This document shows, piece after piece, positions 1 to 6,777 of a stretch of DNA of 11,333 nt; within the stretch, counting starts at the first letter, position 1; every line of letters starts with the position of its first letter. Position numbers and translations under genes: made by a program. The DNA lies in the NCBI GenBank assembly GCA_016735355.1, contig JAERRQ010000315.1:1-11333 (forward strand), read 5' to 3'. The notes beneath the pieces are model-generated. The model was not told where the DNA came from. It was given only the letters and a program-made list of their open reading frames with translations, and did no database searches. Source of the stretch: Desulfobacterales bacterium. GTDB lineage: Bacteria > Desulfobacterota > Desulfobacteria > Desulfobacterales > BuS5.

Positions 1-1388
1 AGAGTATAGGCAATGTAGTATTTAAAAATATTGCTCACATATTGAACTGTTTCCCGGCCAATACGCTTGGCGGCAACTACTTCCACATTTCGAAACCAGA
101 CATTCGGATCCAAGCCCATCTTCTCCGCCTCCGCGCGTAATCTTGCCACTTTTGCCGGACCGGCATTGTAGGATGCTATGGCTAATAGCTGCTGATTGAC
201 TCTGGTCAGTTTGGGATCATTAAAATAATGATTTTCTATAAAATGAAGATATTTGGAACCCGCGTGTATATTTGACTCAAGTTTCTTTATATCAGGGATA
301 TTTACATTCTTATCTTTTGCTGTACTTGGAAGTAACTGCATAACACCCACAGCACCCACAGGGCTCTTTGTCGTTTGAATAAGCCTTGACTCCTGATATC
401 CAAGGGCCGCAAGCATCAGGTAATCAAAGTCATACTTTTCACCATACTTTTCAAAATATACCACCATATTCTGAAAACGTTTCATCTCCTCTCCTTGAGC
501 GGAGTTGGTTATATATTTTGTCTCCTTCAGGTACCTGTTAAAAAGTATATTACCAAGCAACGTGCCTTTCTTGTTCGTTTTTACGAATCCGTTGATCACT
601 TTTTTGAGCTGTGGGCTATTTTTACGGATAGCCCAGGCAATCCTACCATCCGAGCGCAGTTTTATATCTTCATGAAGTTTTATTTTTTTAAAAATTCTTC
701 CCCAGAATTTAGCCTTATGACTATCTACAATAGTTGAAGGGACAAGGCCGGCCTCGATCATCTCCATGATATCTTCATCCTCCAGATTATCATCGGCCAC
801 TATAATCTTAACCGGTTTTTTCCCGGTTCCTTTCAACACCCCATTTAATTGATTCAGACTCTCGTAATAGCTTGAAGATTTTCTCACCATTACCTCTTTG
901 CCTGAAAGATCAAAAGAGGTCTTTAACTCCGGCTCGTTTAAACCACTGACAAGGATTTCATTAACACCCGTAAGAAAAGGATCAGAAAAATCCACTACCC
1001 TTTGACGGTCCTCCGTAATGGTCAGATTGCCCACAGCTACATCACCCCGTCCCTCTGTCAGATAATCAAGAAGATTTTCCCTAGCGGTTGGAATAATAAC
1101 GGCATGACACTTCAGATACTTAGTTTTAAGCTGCTCATTAAGCTCTTTTTCAAATTGAGTGATTATGTCATGGGAGATACCACGGGGAGTGGCACCATCA
1201 AAAAAATAAAAGGTTTTACTGTAGGGAACAAGAAAACGAATAACCCTTCTTTCCACCATTTCTTGATAGTCACCAATCCATTTCTTGCCCGCTAACTCTT
1301 TATAGCTGGCAGAATCCGCTAAAGCGAGGAAAGTTGGTAATAAAAAAACTCCCACCAAGGTCAATAACTGTAATAAAGGTCGTTTCAT
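1..1388 (-). CDS. mltF: MltF-like membrane-bound lytic murein transglycosylase (3' end beyond window)
   Basis: This enzyme cleaves the MurNAc-GlcNAc bond of peptidoglycan in the periplasm. The reading frame is open from the ATG at 1386-1388 to the left edge, giving 462 visible residues. Residues 1-25 form a signal peptide with a hydrophobic core and a likely cut after ALA. Residues about 45-290 resemble a family 3 solute-binding domain, for example DVAVGNLTITEDR near 116-128 and VVDFSDPF at 131-138. From about 300 a soluble lytic transglycosylase domain follows: LGYQESR with the catalytic Glu at 333, GAVGVMQLLPSTA at 345-357, and AIASYNAGPAKV at 403-414. This domain order is that of MltF, whose solute-binding half is a regulatory domain in known members. 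A GAGGTG Shine-Dalgarno site lies 5 nt before the ATG, which supports the start. Only the extreme C-terminus is missing. The domain architecture is clear; the exact orthology to E. coli MltF is inferred. Confidence 0.93.
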   Translation of the reverse strand, partial: MKRPLLQLLTLVGVFLLPTFLALADSASYKELAGKKWIGDYQEMVERRVIRFLVPYSKTFYFFDGATPRGISHDIITQFEKELNEQLKTKYLKCHAVIIPTARENLLDYLTEGRGDVAVGNLTITEDRQRVVDFSDPFLTGVNEILVSGLNEPELKTSFDLSGKEVMVRKSSSYYESLNQLNGVLKGTGKKPVKIIVADDNLEDEDIMEMIEAGLVPSTIVDSHKAKFWGRIFKKIKLHEDIKLRSDGRIAWAIRKNSPQLKKVINGFVKTNKKGTLLGNILFNRYLKETKYITNSAQGEEMKRFQNMVVYFEKYGEKYDFDYLMLAALGYQESRLIQTTKSPVGAVGVMQLLPSTAKDKNVNIPDIKKLESNIHAGSKYLHFIENHYFNDPKLTRVNQQLLAIASYNAGPAKVARLRAEAEKMGLDPNVWFRNVEVVAAKRIGRETVQYVSNIFKYYIAYT

Positions 1389-1541
1389 CTTTTCACCTCA
1401 ACTTTATAATTAACTAACCGATAAACGGGAAATAAGTCTGGATAGTACCTTAACCAAATCATTTTGAGTAATACTCTTTTCAGTGCCCCCTTGATGGATA
1501 AAAAAAGAAAATAATTTATAAAGTACTAAAATGATAAGAAT

Positions 1542-1597
1542 TTGCTTTTTCAGCAAGATGCCCGAAAGGAGAAAAGTAGTCGCGTACCCCTCCTTTC
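1542..1597. other. Two hairpins in the upstream region of the transglycosylase gene
   Basis: Two inverted repeats sit side by side. TTGCT at 1542-1546 pairs with AGCAA at 1552-1556 around a 5-nt loop. GAAAGGAG at 1564-1571 pairs with CTCCTTTC at 1590-1597 around an 18-nt loop. Read on the minus strand, the second stem would hide a purine-rich GGAG motif, and an alternative GCGT/ACGC pairing is also possible. The region is 154-209 nt upstream of the minus-strand transglycosylase start, so it could be leader RNA. It matches no riboswitch I know. Confidence 0.3.
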
Positions 1598-1683
1598 ACG
1601 CTTCAATTTGTAATATTTCTGGATGTTAATCCATTCAAAAGGATAATGTCAAAAAAAATCTATGCTCAAAAGGAGACAGAAAT

Positions 1684-1935
1684 GTGACAAAAGGCCGAAT
1701 TTACTGTAGCCTGTAAGATTTCAGTGCCTCGTGGTTGCGGCAAAAAACGCTATTCTGAAGCGTTGTCAAAAGGTGATCGGGTTGAAATCCGGAGATTGTG
1801 TGTTCCTTTTTTGTGAAGAAACATAAAACATGTACCGGACGGAATCCTAAAATTGGTGAAAAGATTACTGTACCTGAGAAGAAGCTTCCATTTTTCAAAT
1901 GTGGGAAAGCATTGAGTAGGCGGGTGGACAAATAA
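1684..1935 (+). pseudogene. Degenerate IHF-beta/HU-family DNA-binding protein gene
   Basis: A relic of a small nucleoid protein of the HU/IHF family, which bends DNA and acts as a dimer. A GTG at 1684 with AGGAG 8 nt upstream opens VTKGRI, resembling the family's MTK-D start. The frame shifts near 1714 and continues as KISVPRGC, then ALSKGDRVEIR at 1760-1792. A second shift in the T-run at 1807-1812 leads to VKKHKTCTGRNPKIGEK from 1813, then ITVPEKKLPFF, and ends RRVDK with a stop at 1933-1935. TGRNPKIGE is the DNA-intercalating arm motif, and VPEKKLPFFK is typical of IHF-beta. Helix 2 of the dimerisation region is largely missing (about 20 residues compared with the usual roughly 92-95). At least two frameshifts plus a deletion make a functional product very unlikely. 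Family recognition is strong; choosing IHF-beta over HU is inference. Confidence 0.82.
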
Positions 1936-2028
1936 AAATGAAACAAGAAATCGAGGTAAAGGTGCTGATCGTTGGATGATTCACTTGTAGGGGAAGAAAC
2001 ATATTCAACTTTTGTGATATTTTTTAAA

Positions 2029-2036
2029 TAAAGTAA
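2029..2036 (+). repeat. Left 8-bp flanking direct repeat (putative target-site duplication)
   Basis: TAAAGTAA here is repeated exactly at 2192-2199, directly outside the two inverted ends of the 155-bp element. The third near-copy TAAAGTA at 2174-2180, inside the right end, is a reason for caution. Confidence 0.6.
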
Positions 2037-2191
2037 GGGGGGGTATCCACCTATCTGGCCTTGATTGGTTATAACAAACTGATTTAATTGATATTTTTAT
2101 CACATATAAGTCAGGCCAATCATTTTGGATAGAAATGACATAAAATCAATGAAATAGCCGTTTCTGGGGGCAATAAAGTAGATACCCCCCT
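2037..2191. mobile_element. MITE-like 155-bp inverted-repeat element
   Basis: The ends are GGGGGGGTATCCAC (2037-2050) and, read on the opposite strand, AGGGGGGTATCTAC (2191-2178): 14-bp terminal inverted repeats with 12 matches. TAAAGTAA lies directly outside both ends, as an 8-bp target duplication would. The interior is AT-rich and has no reading frame of note. It contains a small inner inverted repeat, TGATTGG (2062-2068) with CCAATCA (2115-2121). Size, inverted ends, flanking duplication and lack of coding capacity match a miniature inverted-repeat element moved by a transposase supplied elsewhere. Several IS families make 8-bp duplications (IS1595, ISL3, IS66, IS256 groups), and I cannot assign one. 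Confidence 0.68.
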
Positions 2192-2199
2192 TAAAGTAA
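2192..2199 (+). repeat. Right 8-bp flanking direct repeat (putative target-site duplication)
   Basis: TAAAGTAA, identical to 2029-2036, immediately follows the right inverted end of the 155-bp element. Confidence 0.6.
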
Positions 2200-2473
2200 T
2201 TTAAAAAAATGTGGGTAGTCATCAGGAAAACTGTATACAAAATGAAAAAAATTAGGTAAGTACAACGGGCAGGTTGCTCAAAAACTGAAAACAGTTTGGG
2301 GATATATTTTCACAGAATTGACATTTTTATTATGTTAAAAACTGATTCTGATTGTTTTTCCGTGTAAGAATCTGTGTGAGAAAAACTTTCCAAAATCTGC
2401 TAAAGCATGGAAATTTGAATGTAATAAATTCAAACACTTATAGTAATTTGAGGAGGTTAGAAAGCTCTGAGGT

Positions 2474-2523
2474 TCTGACTACGAATGTGTAGATCGCCCG
2501 TTCGAATCGAGCCGGGCGTACCA
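2474..2523 (+). pseudogene. 3' half of a decayed tRNA-Arg(ACG), possible attachment-site remnant
   Basis: The anticodon loop CTACGAA (2479-2485, anticodon ACG), the T-loop TTCGAAT (2501-2507), a T-stem GCCCG/CGAGC with one mismatch, an acceptor strand CGGGCGT (2513-2519), discriminator A and an encoded CCA (2521-2523) are all in register. The anticodon stem TCTGA/TGTGT is broken at three of five pairs. No ACGCCCG acceptor partner or D-arm is found upstream. This is therefore a 3' tRNA fragment and not a working tRNA. Such fragments are left by integrases that use the tRNA 3' half as the attachment site, and a recombinase relic lies 50 bp downstream. Confidence 0.72.
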
Positions 2524-2533
2524 TTAAAATCGA

Positions 2534-2558
2534 GGGGTTAGCCGATTAATCCCTTTTT
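2534..2558 (+). terminator. Rho-independent-type terminator after the tRNA fragment
   Basis: GGGGTTA (2534-2540) pairs with TAATCCC (2547-2553), seven pairs including one G-T, around a 6-nt loop. It is followed at once by five T residues. Its place 10 nt after the CCA end suggests it terminated the original tRNA transcript. Confidence 0.7.
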
Positions 2559-2573
2559 GTCGTGATACTACCA

Positions 2574-2780
2574 TTATCCTACCGATTTCCCAAAAACTGT
2601 TTTTTCCAATCTTGTCGCTGACTCCTGATTTACAGGCTTCATCAAATGGGTATAAAAATTCAGTGTCATGATCGGGGTAGAATGCCCAAGTTGAGATTGA
2701 ATATATTGTCTCCTTAGTTTAATAAGAAGCTTTGAGCATATATGCCTTCAATCATGCACTGTAAAAATCCTGGAAAGTGG
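2574..2780 (-). pseudogene. C-terminal remnant of a tyrosine recombinase (phage-type integrase)
   Basis: Read leftward on the minus strand, the frame gives FTVHD, then an in-frame TGA at 2748-2750 where the family has Leu, then RHICSKLLI, YIQSQLGHSTPIMTL and NFYTHLMKP, ending KTVFGKSVG with a stop at 2574-2576. These are the active-site boxes of a tyrosine recombinase: His-x-x-Arg (HD-RH, normally HDLRH), LGH, and the tyrosine nucleophile in NFYTHL. The catalytic core is recognisable, but a nonsense codon, a likely small deletion before YIQSQ, and a stop upstream of 2780 rule out a working enzyme. The N-terminal arm-binding half is gone. The gene end faces the tRNA-Arg fragment, the usual integrase-att layout. 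Recognition is strong; the type of the former island or prophage is unknown. Confidence 0.85.
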
Positions 2781-2811
2781 TTATAGATACCTAATAAAGG
2801 CTGAGAAAAAA

Positions 2812-4491
2812 ATGAGTTTTGAAAATTTGGATTTAATAGATGAGTTATTACAAGCAGTTAACAAGCTAGGATTTGTTGAACCAACGCCCATCCAGACAGA
2901 TGCAATTCCTGAAATTATTGGAGGTGAAAGGGATCTTGTAGGGCTTGCCCAGACCGGAACAGGTAAAACAGCAGCTTTTGGTTTGCCCATGATCCAGCTA
3001 GTTGACTTTGATCTGAAACATATTCAAGGGGTGGTGATTTGCCCCACCAGGGAACTCTGTTTGCAGATTTCATCTGATATTAAACAATTATGCCAATATG
3101 TAAATAATGCAAAGGTTGCTGCCGTTTATGGAGGCGCCAGTATTGAAACACAGAGGAATCAGATCAAAAAAGGTGCTCAGATTATTGTTGCAACACCAGG
3201 GAGATTGCTTGATCTTATTAATAGAAAAATAGCAAAGCTTTCTAAAGTCTCGTATCTGGTTCTTGATGAAGCGGATGAAATGCTCAATATGGGATTTCAG
3301 GAAGATATAGATGCCATTCTTAGAAATACGCCATCACAAAAAAAAACCTGGCTGTTTTCAGCAACAATGCCCAATGAAGTTGCAAAAATTGCAAAAAAAT
3401 ATATGGAAAATCCAGTTGAGATAACCATAGGCAAAAAAAATAGTGGGGCTGAAAATATTTTGCATGTGAATTATATCGTTAAAGAAAAAGACAGGTATCA
3501 GGCATTAAAACGAATTATTGATTATTACCCGGATATTTATGGCCTTGTGTTTTGTCGCACACGAAAAGATACACAGGAAGTAGCAGAAAAACTGATCAAA
3601 GACAACTATAATGCTGAAGCCATTCATGGTGACCTTTCCCAGGGAGTACGCGATAAAGTTATGAGAAGATTTAAAACCAAATCCATTCAGATTCTTATCG
3701 CAACAGATGTTGCTGCCCGCGGGATAGATGTTCAAGATATCACCCATGTCATAAACTATAAACTCCCCGATGAGGCGTCAAACTATACTCACAGGAGCGG
3801 CAGAACTGCAAGAGCTGGGAAATCAGGAACCTCCATAGCCATCATCAACTCACGGGAAAAAAGCAAACTTCAGTTTATACAAAAAAAGGCAGGGGTTAAA
3901 TTTAATTATGCAAAAGTCCCGGAAGGATATGCAATTTGTGAGAAACAGCTCTATTCCATGACTAACAAAATGGTAGAAGTTAAAGTGGATCATGAAGCAA
4001 TCGGACGTTTCCTGCCGCCGGTCTATAAGACATTAAGCGACCTTACAAAAGAAGAGCTCATTCAAAAGTTTGTTTCAATTGAATTTAACCGCTTTCTTTA
4101 CTATTATAAAGGTTCCAAAGATATAAATGTATCATTGACAACAAAAAAAGATTCCCATCGTCCTGCAAAAAAAAGACGACACCAAAAAAAATTAGAACCT
4201 GGAAAATCGAAACGGTTTTTCTTAAATACAGGCTCCAAAGATAATCTACAAAAAGGCGCTGTGATAAGAACTCTATGCAGCAGAGCTGGGATTAGCTCTG
4301 AAAATATTGGTGCTATAGAAATTATGCGGGAATGTTCTTTTTTTGAAGTTGAAGCAAATGTTGCGGATAACGTATTAAAATCAATGCAAGATGCAAAAAT
4401 AGACGGGCGAAAGATTCAGGTTCAATATGCCGAAAACAAGAAATCGAAAACCAAACGATATAAAAAAAGTAAAAAGAGAAAGAAAAGTTAA
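2812..4491 (+). CDS. deaD: DEAD-box ATP-dependent RNA helicase with DbpA-type RNA-binding domain
   Basis: An ATP-dependent helicase that unwinds short RNA duplexes; relatives act in ribosome assembly, mRNA decay and cold adaptation. All core motifs are present: Q motif FVEPTPIQ (21-28), motif I AQTGTGKT (46-53), Ia PTREL (78-82), Ib TPGR (128-131), II DEAD (152-155), III SAT (183-185), IV VFCRT (246-250), V ATDVAARGID (297-306) and VI HRSGRTAR (327-334). Residues about 467-540 form a DbpA-type RNA-binding domain. The last 17 residues are a strongly basic Lys/Arg tail, and a second basic stretch lies near 453-468. At 559 residues it is within the normal range for DeaD/CsdA-type enzymes. The ribosome site is weak (AAGG at 2797-2800, 11 nt before ATG). 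It starts only about 30 bp beyond the recombinase relic and stands alone as a transcription unit. Helicase identity is certain; DeaD versus another subfamily member is less so. Confidence 0.96.
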   Translation: MSFENLDLIDELLQAVNKLGFVEPTPIQTDAIPEIIGGERDLVGLAQTGTGKTAAFGLPMIQLVDFDLKHIQGVVICPTRELCLQISSDIKQLCQYVNNAKVAAVYGGASIETQRNQIKKGAQIIVATPGRLLDLINRKIAKLSKVSYLVLDEADEMLNMGFQEDIDAILRNTPSQKKTWLFSATMPNEVAKIAKKYMENPVEITIGKKNSGAENILHVNYIVKEKDRYQALKRIIDYYPDIYGLVFCRTRKDTQEVAEKLIKDNYNAEAIHGDLSQGVRDKVMRRFKTKSIQILIATDVAARGIDVQDITHVINYKLPDEASNYTHRSGRTARAGKSGTSIAIINSREKSKLQFIQKKAGVKFNYAKVPEGYAICEKQLYSMTNKMVEVKVDHEAIGRFLPPVYKTLSDLTKEELIQKFVSIEFNRFLYYYKGSKDINVSLTTKKDSHRPAKKRRHQKKLEPGKSKRFFLNTGSKDNLQKGAVIRTLCSRAGISSENIGAIEIMRECSFFEVEANVADNVLKSMQDAKIDGRKIQVQYAENKKSKTKRYKKSKKRKKS

Positions 4492-4529
4492 AATACAAGA
4501 TTTATTAATTACTTGAGAGTCCAAAGTTC

Positions 4530-4609
4530 TGCCGTCATGCCGGACTCGATCCGGCCCCCAGCCTCATTACGCTGTTGGAATTATTTTGGATTCCGGCTTT
4601 CGCCGGAAT
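4530..4609. repeat. Small palindromic intergenic repeat with two GC-rich hairpins
   Basis: Two perfect hairpins lie in this 80-bp stretch. GCCGGA (4539-4544) pairs with TCCGGC (4550-4555), and ATTCCGGC (4590-4597) pairs with GCCGGAAT (4602-4609) around TTTC. CGTCAT near 4533 and the CCGGA...TCCGG arrangement resemble a family of short palindromic repeats dispersed in many proteobacterial genomes. AAAGTTC occurs directly on each side (4523-4529 and 4610-4616). The second hairpin lacks a T-run, so it is a poor intrinsic terminator for the helicase, though it may protect its 3' end. Confidence 0.55.
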
Positions 4610-4642
4610 AAAGTTCAACTTTAAAACTCAAGGAGGCCAAAA

Positions 4643-6412
4643 ATGTTCAAAGGGAGCGTAATCATTTCCATAGGGCTGTTTATTTGTCTTCTTATTTGTA
4701 TTCTGGGGCCCCTGCCTACAGGATCTTACGAGCAGGCAATCGCACAGAAAGCCTTAGAAACGGCCGGCAACAATGACGTTGTGAAAGAATTGGCCTCCGA
4801 AAAGGTAGGCATAGATGCCAGTGAATTGCTTAAGCACATCAATGCGACTGTCAAGGATAGCAAACGCTATATAAACGCAATGAAGACGGCCAGTGACGAG
4901 GATATCCTTGTCATGCAACTGCAGTTCTTCTCACTCCAGCAACGCATGATAAATGACGTACATAAGCTGACAGATGCCATGCTGGATCAGGAAAAAAAGG
5001 GCAAGCAACCTGAGCTGCGCCGGGAGGTGGAGGCGGCGCTCACTCGTATAACACCCCGCCTATGGATTAACATCAACCATCTTCGTGGTGAGGTCGATGC
5101 GGTTCGTGCGCGTAGAATTAAGGCCAAGGTGGAAGAACGACTCGCCATTGAAAATGAGGTACTCAAGCTTACCGCACGTTTGGATAAGATGTACGAAATG
5201 AGTTTATCCCACATTGAAAAGATGGATCAGGCGGGTATGGATACCGGCAAGGCAATGGCAACCTTGACCAGGTTACTGGCAGAACGGGCGGACGAACTCT
5301 ACGGCCGCATAGCGCTCGCTATCGATCGCTTCGACGACCTGGAAATGCGCCGCAAAGAAATTCCGGACGATGCCGATGTTGCCAGGCTGCTCATTGCAGC
5401 GGCCAAAAGCCTGGACACCAACACGGCCAGCATGGAGGCCAGCATTGGGTTGATGAAAGCGCTCAAATTGGACACAAATCCGTATCGCGCACAACTGGTC
5501 CAAGCAACGAAAGATATCAGTTCCGGATTGTTTGATACTGGAGTGGCCCTCAGTATTGCCGGCCATGCCATGAAAAGGGTTACATCATGGATCTTTGACA
5601 AGGGGCCCACAGTTTTCCTTAAACTGTTGTTATTTTTTGGTATTATTTTTCTCTTTAGTTTTGCCAAACGCATGATGCGAGCCGGTCTCGAGCGAGCAAT
5701 TGATGCGTCCAATCTAAATCTTTCCCGGCTGGCCCGCCGCATGATTATCTCGGCGGCATCCAACCTTGTCTTTATCTTCGGGGTGCTGATTGCGCTTTCA
5801 CAGCTGGGCATCAGGCTGGGACCACTTTTAGCCGGTCTCGGTGTCGCCGGCTTTATCGTCGGCTTTGCCCTGCAGGATACCCTTAGCAATTTCGCTTCCG
5901 GCATCATGATTCTGCTCTACCGACCATATGACGTGGGTGATTTAATAGATGTCAGCGGTGTTTTCGGTAAGGTGGACAAGATGAACCTGGTCTCTACCAG
6001 CATTTTAACGCTGGACAACCAGATGATTGTGATTCCCAACAACAAGATTTGGGGAGACGTGATCAAAAATATCACCGCACAAGATATTCGTCGCGTAGAC
6101 ATGGTATTTGGAATCGCTTATAGTGATGACGTATCCAAGGCGGAGACGATCCTCAACGATATCCTTAAATCACATGATAAGATCCTCGATGATCCGGAGC
6201 CGATGGTTCGTCTCCACACTCTGGGTGAATCGTCAGTGGATTTTGTGGTCAGGCCCTGGGTCAAGTTCGACGATTACTGGGATGTCTATTGGCATGTGAC
6301 TAAAGCTGTGAAGCTGCGATTTGATGAAGACGGCATTTCGATTCCGTTTCCGCAACGCGATGTTCATGTATACAATAATAGCATAGCCACTACGGGCGCC
6401 GGCATAGCATAA
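4643..6412 (+). CDS. MscS-family mechanosensitive ion channel with N-terminal periplasmic helical domain
   Basis: A membrane channel expected to open under membrane tension and release solutes during hypo-osmotic shock. Residues 4-22 are hydrophobic and may be a signal or anchor. Residues about 45-310 are charged, Ala/Leu-rich and helical in character, consistent with a periplasmic coiled-coil domain. Membrane segments follow at about 323-340, 367-386 and 393-424. The last includes the pore-lining helix, rich in Gly and Ala (GPLLAGLGVAGFIVGFALQD, 393-412). The beta domain follows with RPYDVGDLIDV (427-437), VIPNNKIW (463-470), and the conserved C-terminal PFPQRDVHV (568-576). An AGGAGG site at 4631-4636 is 6 nt before the ATG. 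At 589 residues it is about twice the length of E. coli MscS because of the N-terminal extension. It appears monocistronic. Family membership is certain; the subfamily is not assigned. Confidence 0.95.
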   Translation: MFKGSVIISIGLFICLLICILGPLPTGSYEQAIAQKALETAGNNDVVKELASEKVGIDASELLKHINATVKDSKRYINAMKTASDEDILVMQLQFFSLQQRMINDVHKLTDAMLDQEKKGKQPELRREVEAALTRITPRLWININHLRGEVDAVRARRIKAKVEERLAIENEVLKLTARLDKMYEMSLSHIEKMDQAGMDTGKAMATLTRLLAERADELYGRIALAIDRFDDLEMRRKEIPDDADVARLLIAAAKSLDTNTASMEASIGLMKALKLDTNPYRAQLVQATKDISSGLFDTGVALSIAGHAMKRVTSWIFDKGPTVFLKLLLFFGIIFLFSFAKRMMRAGLERAIDASNLNLSRLARRMIISAASNLVFIFGVLIALSQLGIRLGPLLAGLGVAGFIVGFALQDTLSNFASGIMILLYRPYDVGDLIDVSGVFGKVDKMNLVSTSILTLDNQMIVIPNNKIWGDVIKNITAQDIRRVDMVFGIAYSDDVSKAETILNDILKSHDKILDDPEPMVRLHTLGESSVDFVVRPWVKFDDYWDVYWHVTKAVKLRFDEDGISIPFPQRDVHVYNNSIATTGAGIA

Positions 6413-6416
6413 AAGA

Positions 6417-6664
6417 GAAAGTCCCCTGTACTTCAACCCTAACCGCCTGATGAGATGGAAACAGGTCACCGAGACGAAGCTCCGTAAAATTCGACAGGTT
6501 GCCGAGCTCAGGCGGTATTGTGCCGCTTGGTTGATTGGAATAGAGATTAGGAACGTGGACAAAATAACTTCCCCAACTATGCATCACAGCTTCAGGCCAT
6601 CTTTGCCCGATTTGAAATCCCAAAAATAAAGAATCAATATATCAAGGAACGTCCCCCCTGTTAC
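6417..6664. repeat. 248-bp segment bounded by imperfect direct repeats
   Basis: GAAAGTCCCCTGTAC (6417-6431) and GAACGTCCCCCCTGTTAC (6647-6664) are imperfect direct repeats at the two ends of the gap after the channel gene. Inside, ACCGCCTGA (6442-6450) is an exact inverted match to TCAGGCGGT (6508-6516). No intact gene lies within; the only coding-like signal is a leucine-rich-repeat fragment on the minus strand. It may be a non-autonomous or decayed mobile element, but I cannot assign a family. Confidence 0.35.
6471..6548 (-). pseudogene. Isolated plant-type leucine-rich-repeat fragment
   Basis: The minus strand encodes NLYSNQPSGTIPPELGNLSN and then FTELRL, one nearly perfect plant-type leucine-rich repeat (consensus N-x-L-x-G-x-IP-x-x-L-x-x-L-x-x-L). 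It lies inside a 77-codon open frame (6390-6623) whose flanks show no repeat character: the expected neighbouring repeats are absent on both sides, and the frame runs back into the end of the channel gene. The simplest reading is a scrap of a larger repeat protein, such as a secreted or surface protein, captured or left behind. A small expressed peptide is not excluded, but no good ribosome site was seen. Confidence 0.5.
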
Positions 6665-6777
6665 ACCTTTTTTTTTGTAGCTTTTTTGTATTGAATCCGG
6701 TAGGATTTTGTTTTCGATTTTTGAAAAGAACCTTCAAACGTATTCATTTAATAAGTTATTCACCCAAAGGATATATC

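Noticed and set aside
1466..1476. Palindrome GAGTAATACTC upstream of the transglycosylase gene as an operator
   Set aside because: A 5-bp half-site with no extension and no known regulator match is expected by chance in AT-rich DNA.
1701..1946. 81-codon minus-strand open frame
   Set aside because: It is antisense to the IHF-beta/HU relic, whose family motifs read on the plus strand; the minus-strand product has no recognisable character.
2318..2346. TTGACA at 2318-2323 as promoter for the tRNA fragment
   Set aside because: No acceptable -10 box follows at normal spacing, and the tRNA 5' half is missing, so no transcript can be argued.
5299..5907. 202-codon minus-strand open frame inside the MscS-family gene
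   Set aside because: It is a shadow of a well-supported channel gene in GC-richer codons, with no family motifs and no ribosome site seen.
6691..6777. N-terminal extension of the beta-helix protein from TTG 6691
   Set aside because: The start codon is rare, no ribosome site precedes it, and the extra 29 residues do not resemble the family; ATG 6778 has AAAGG at good spacing.
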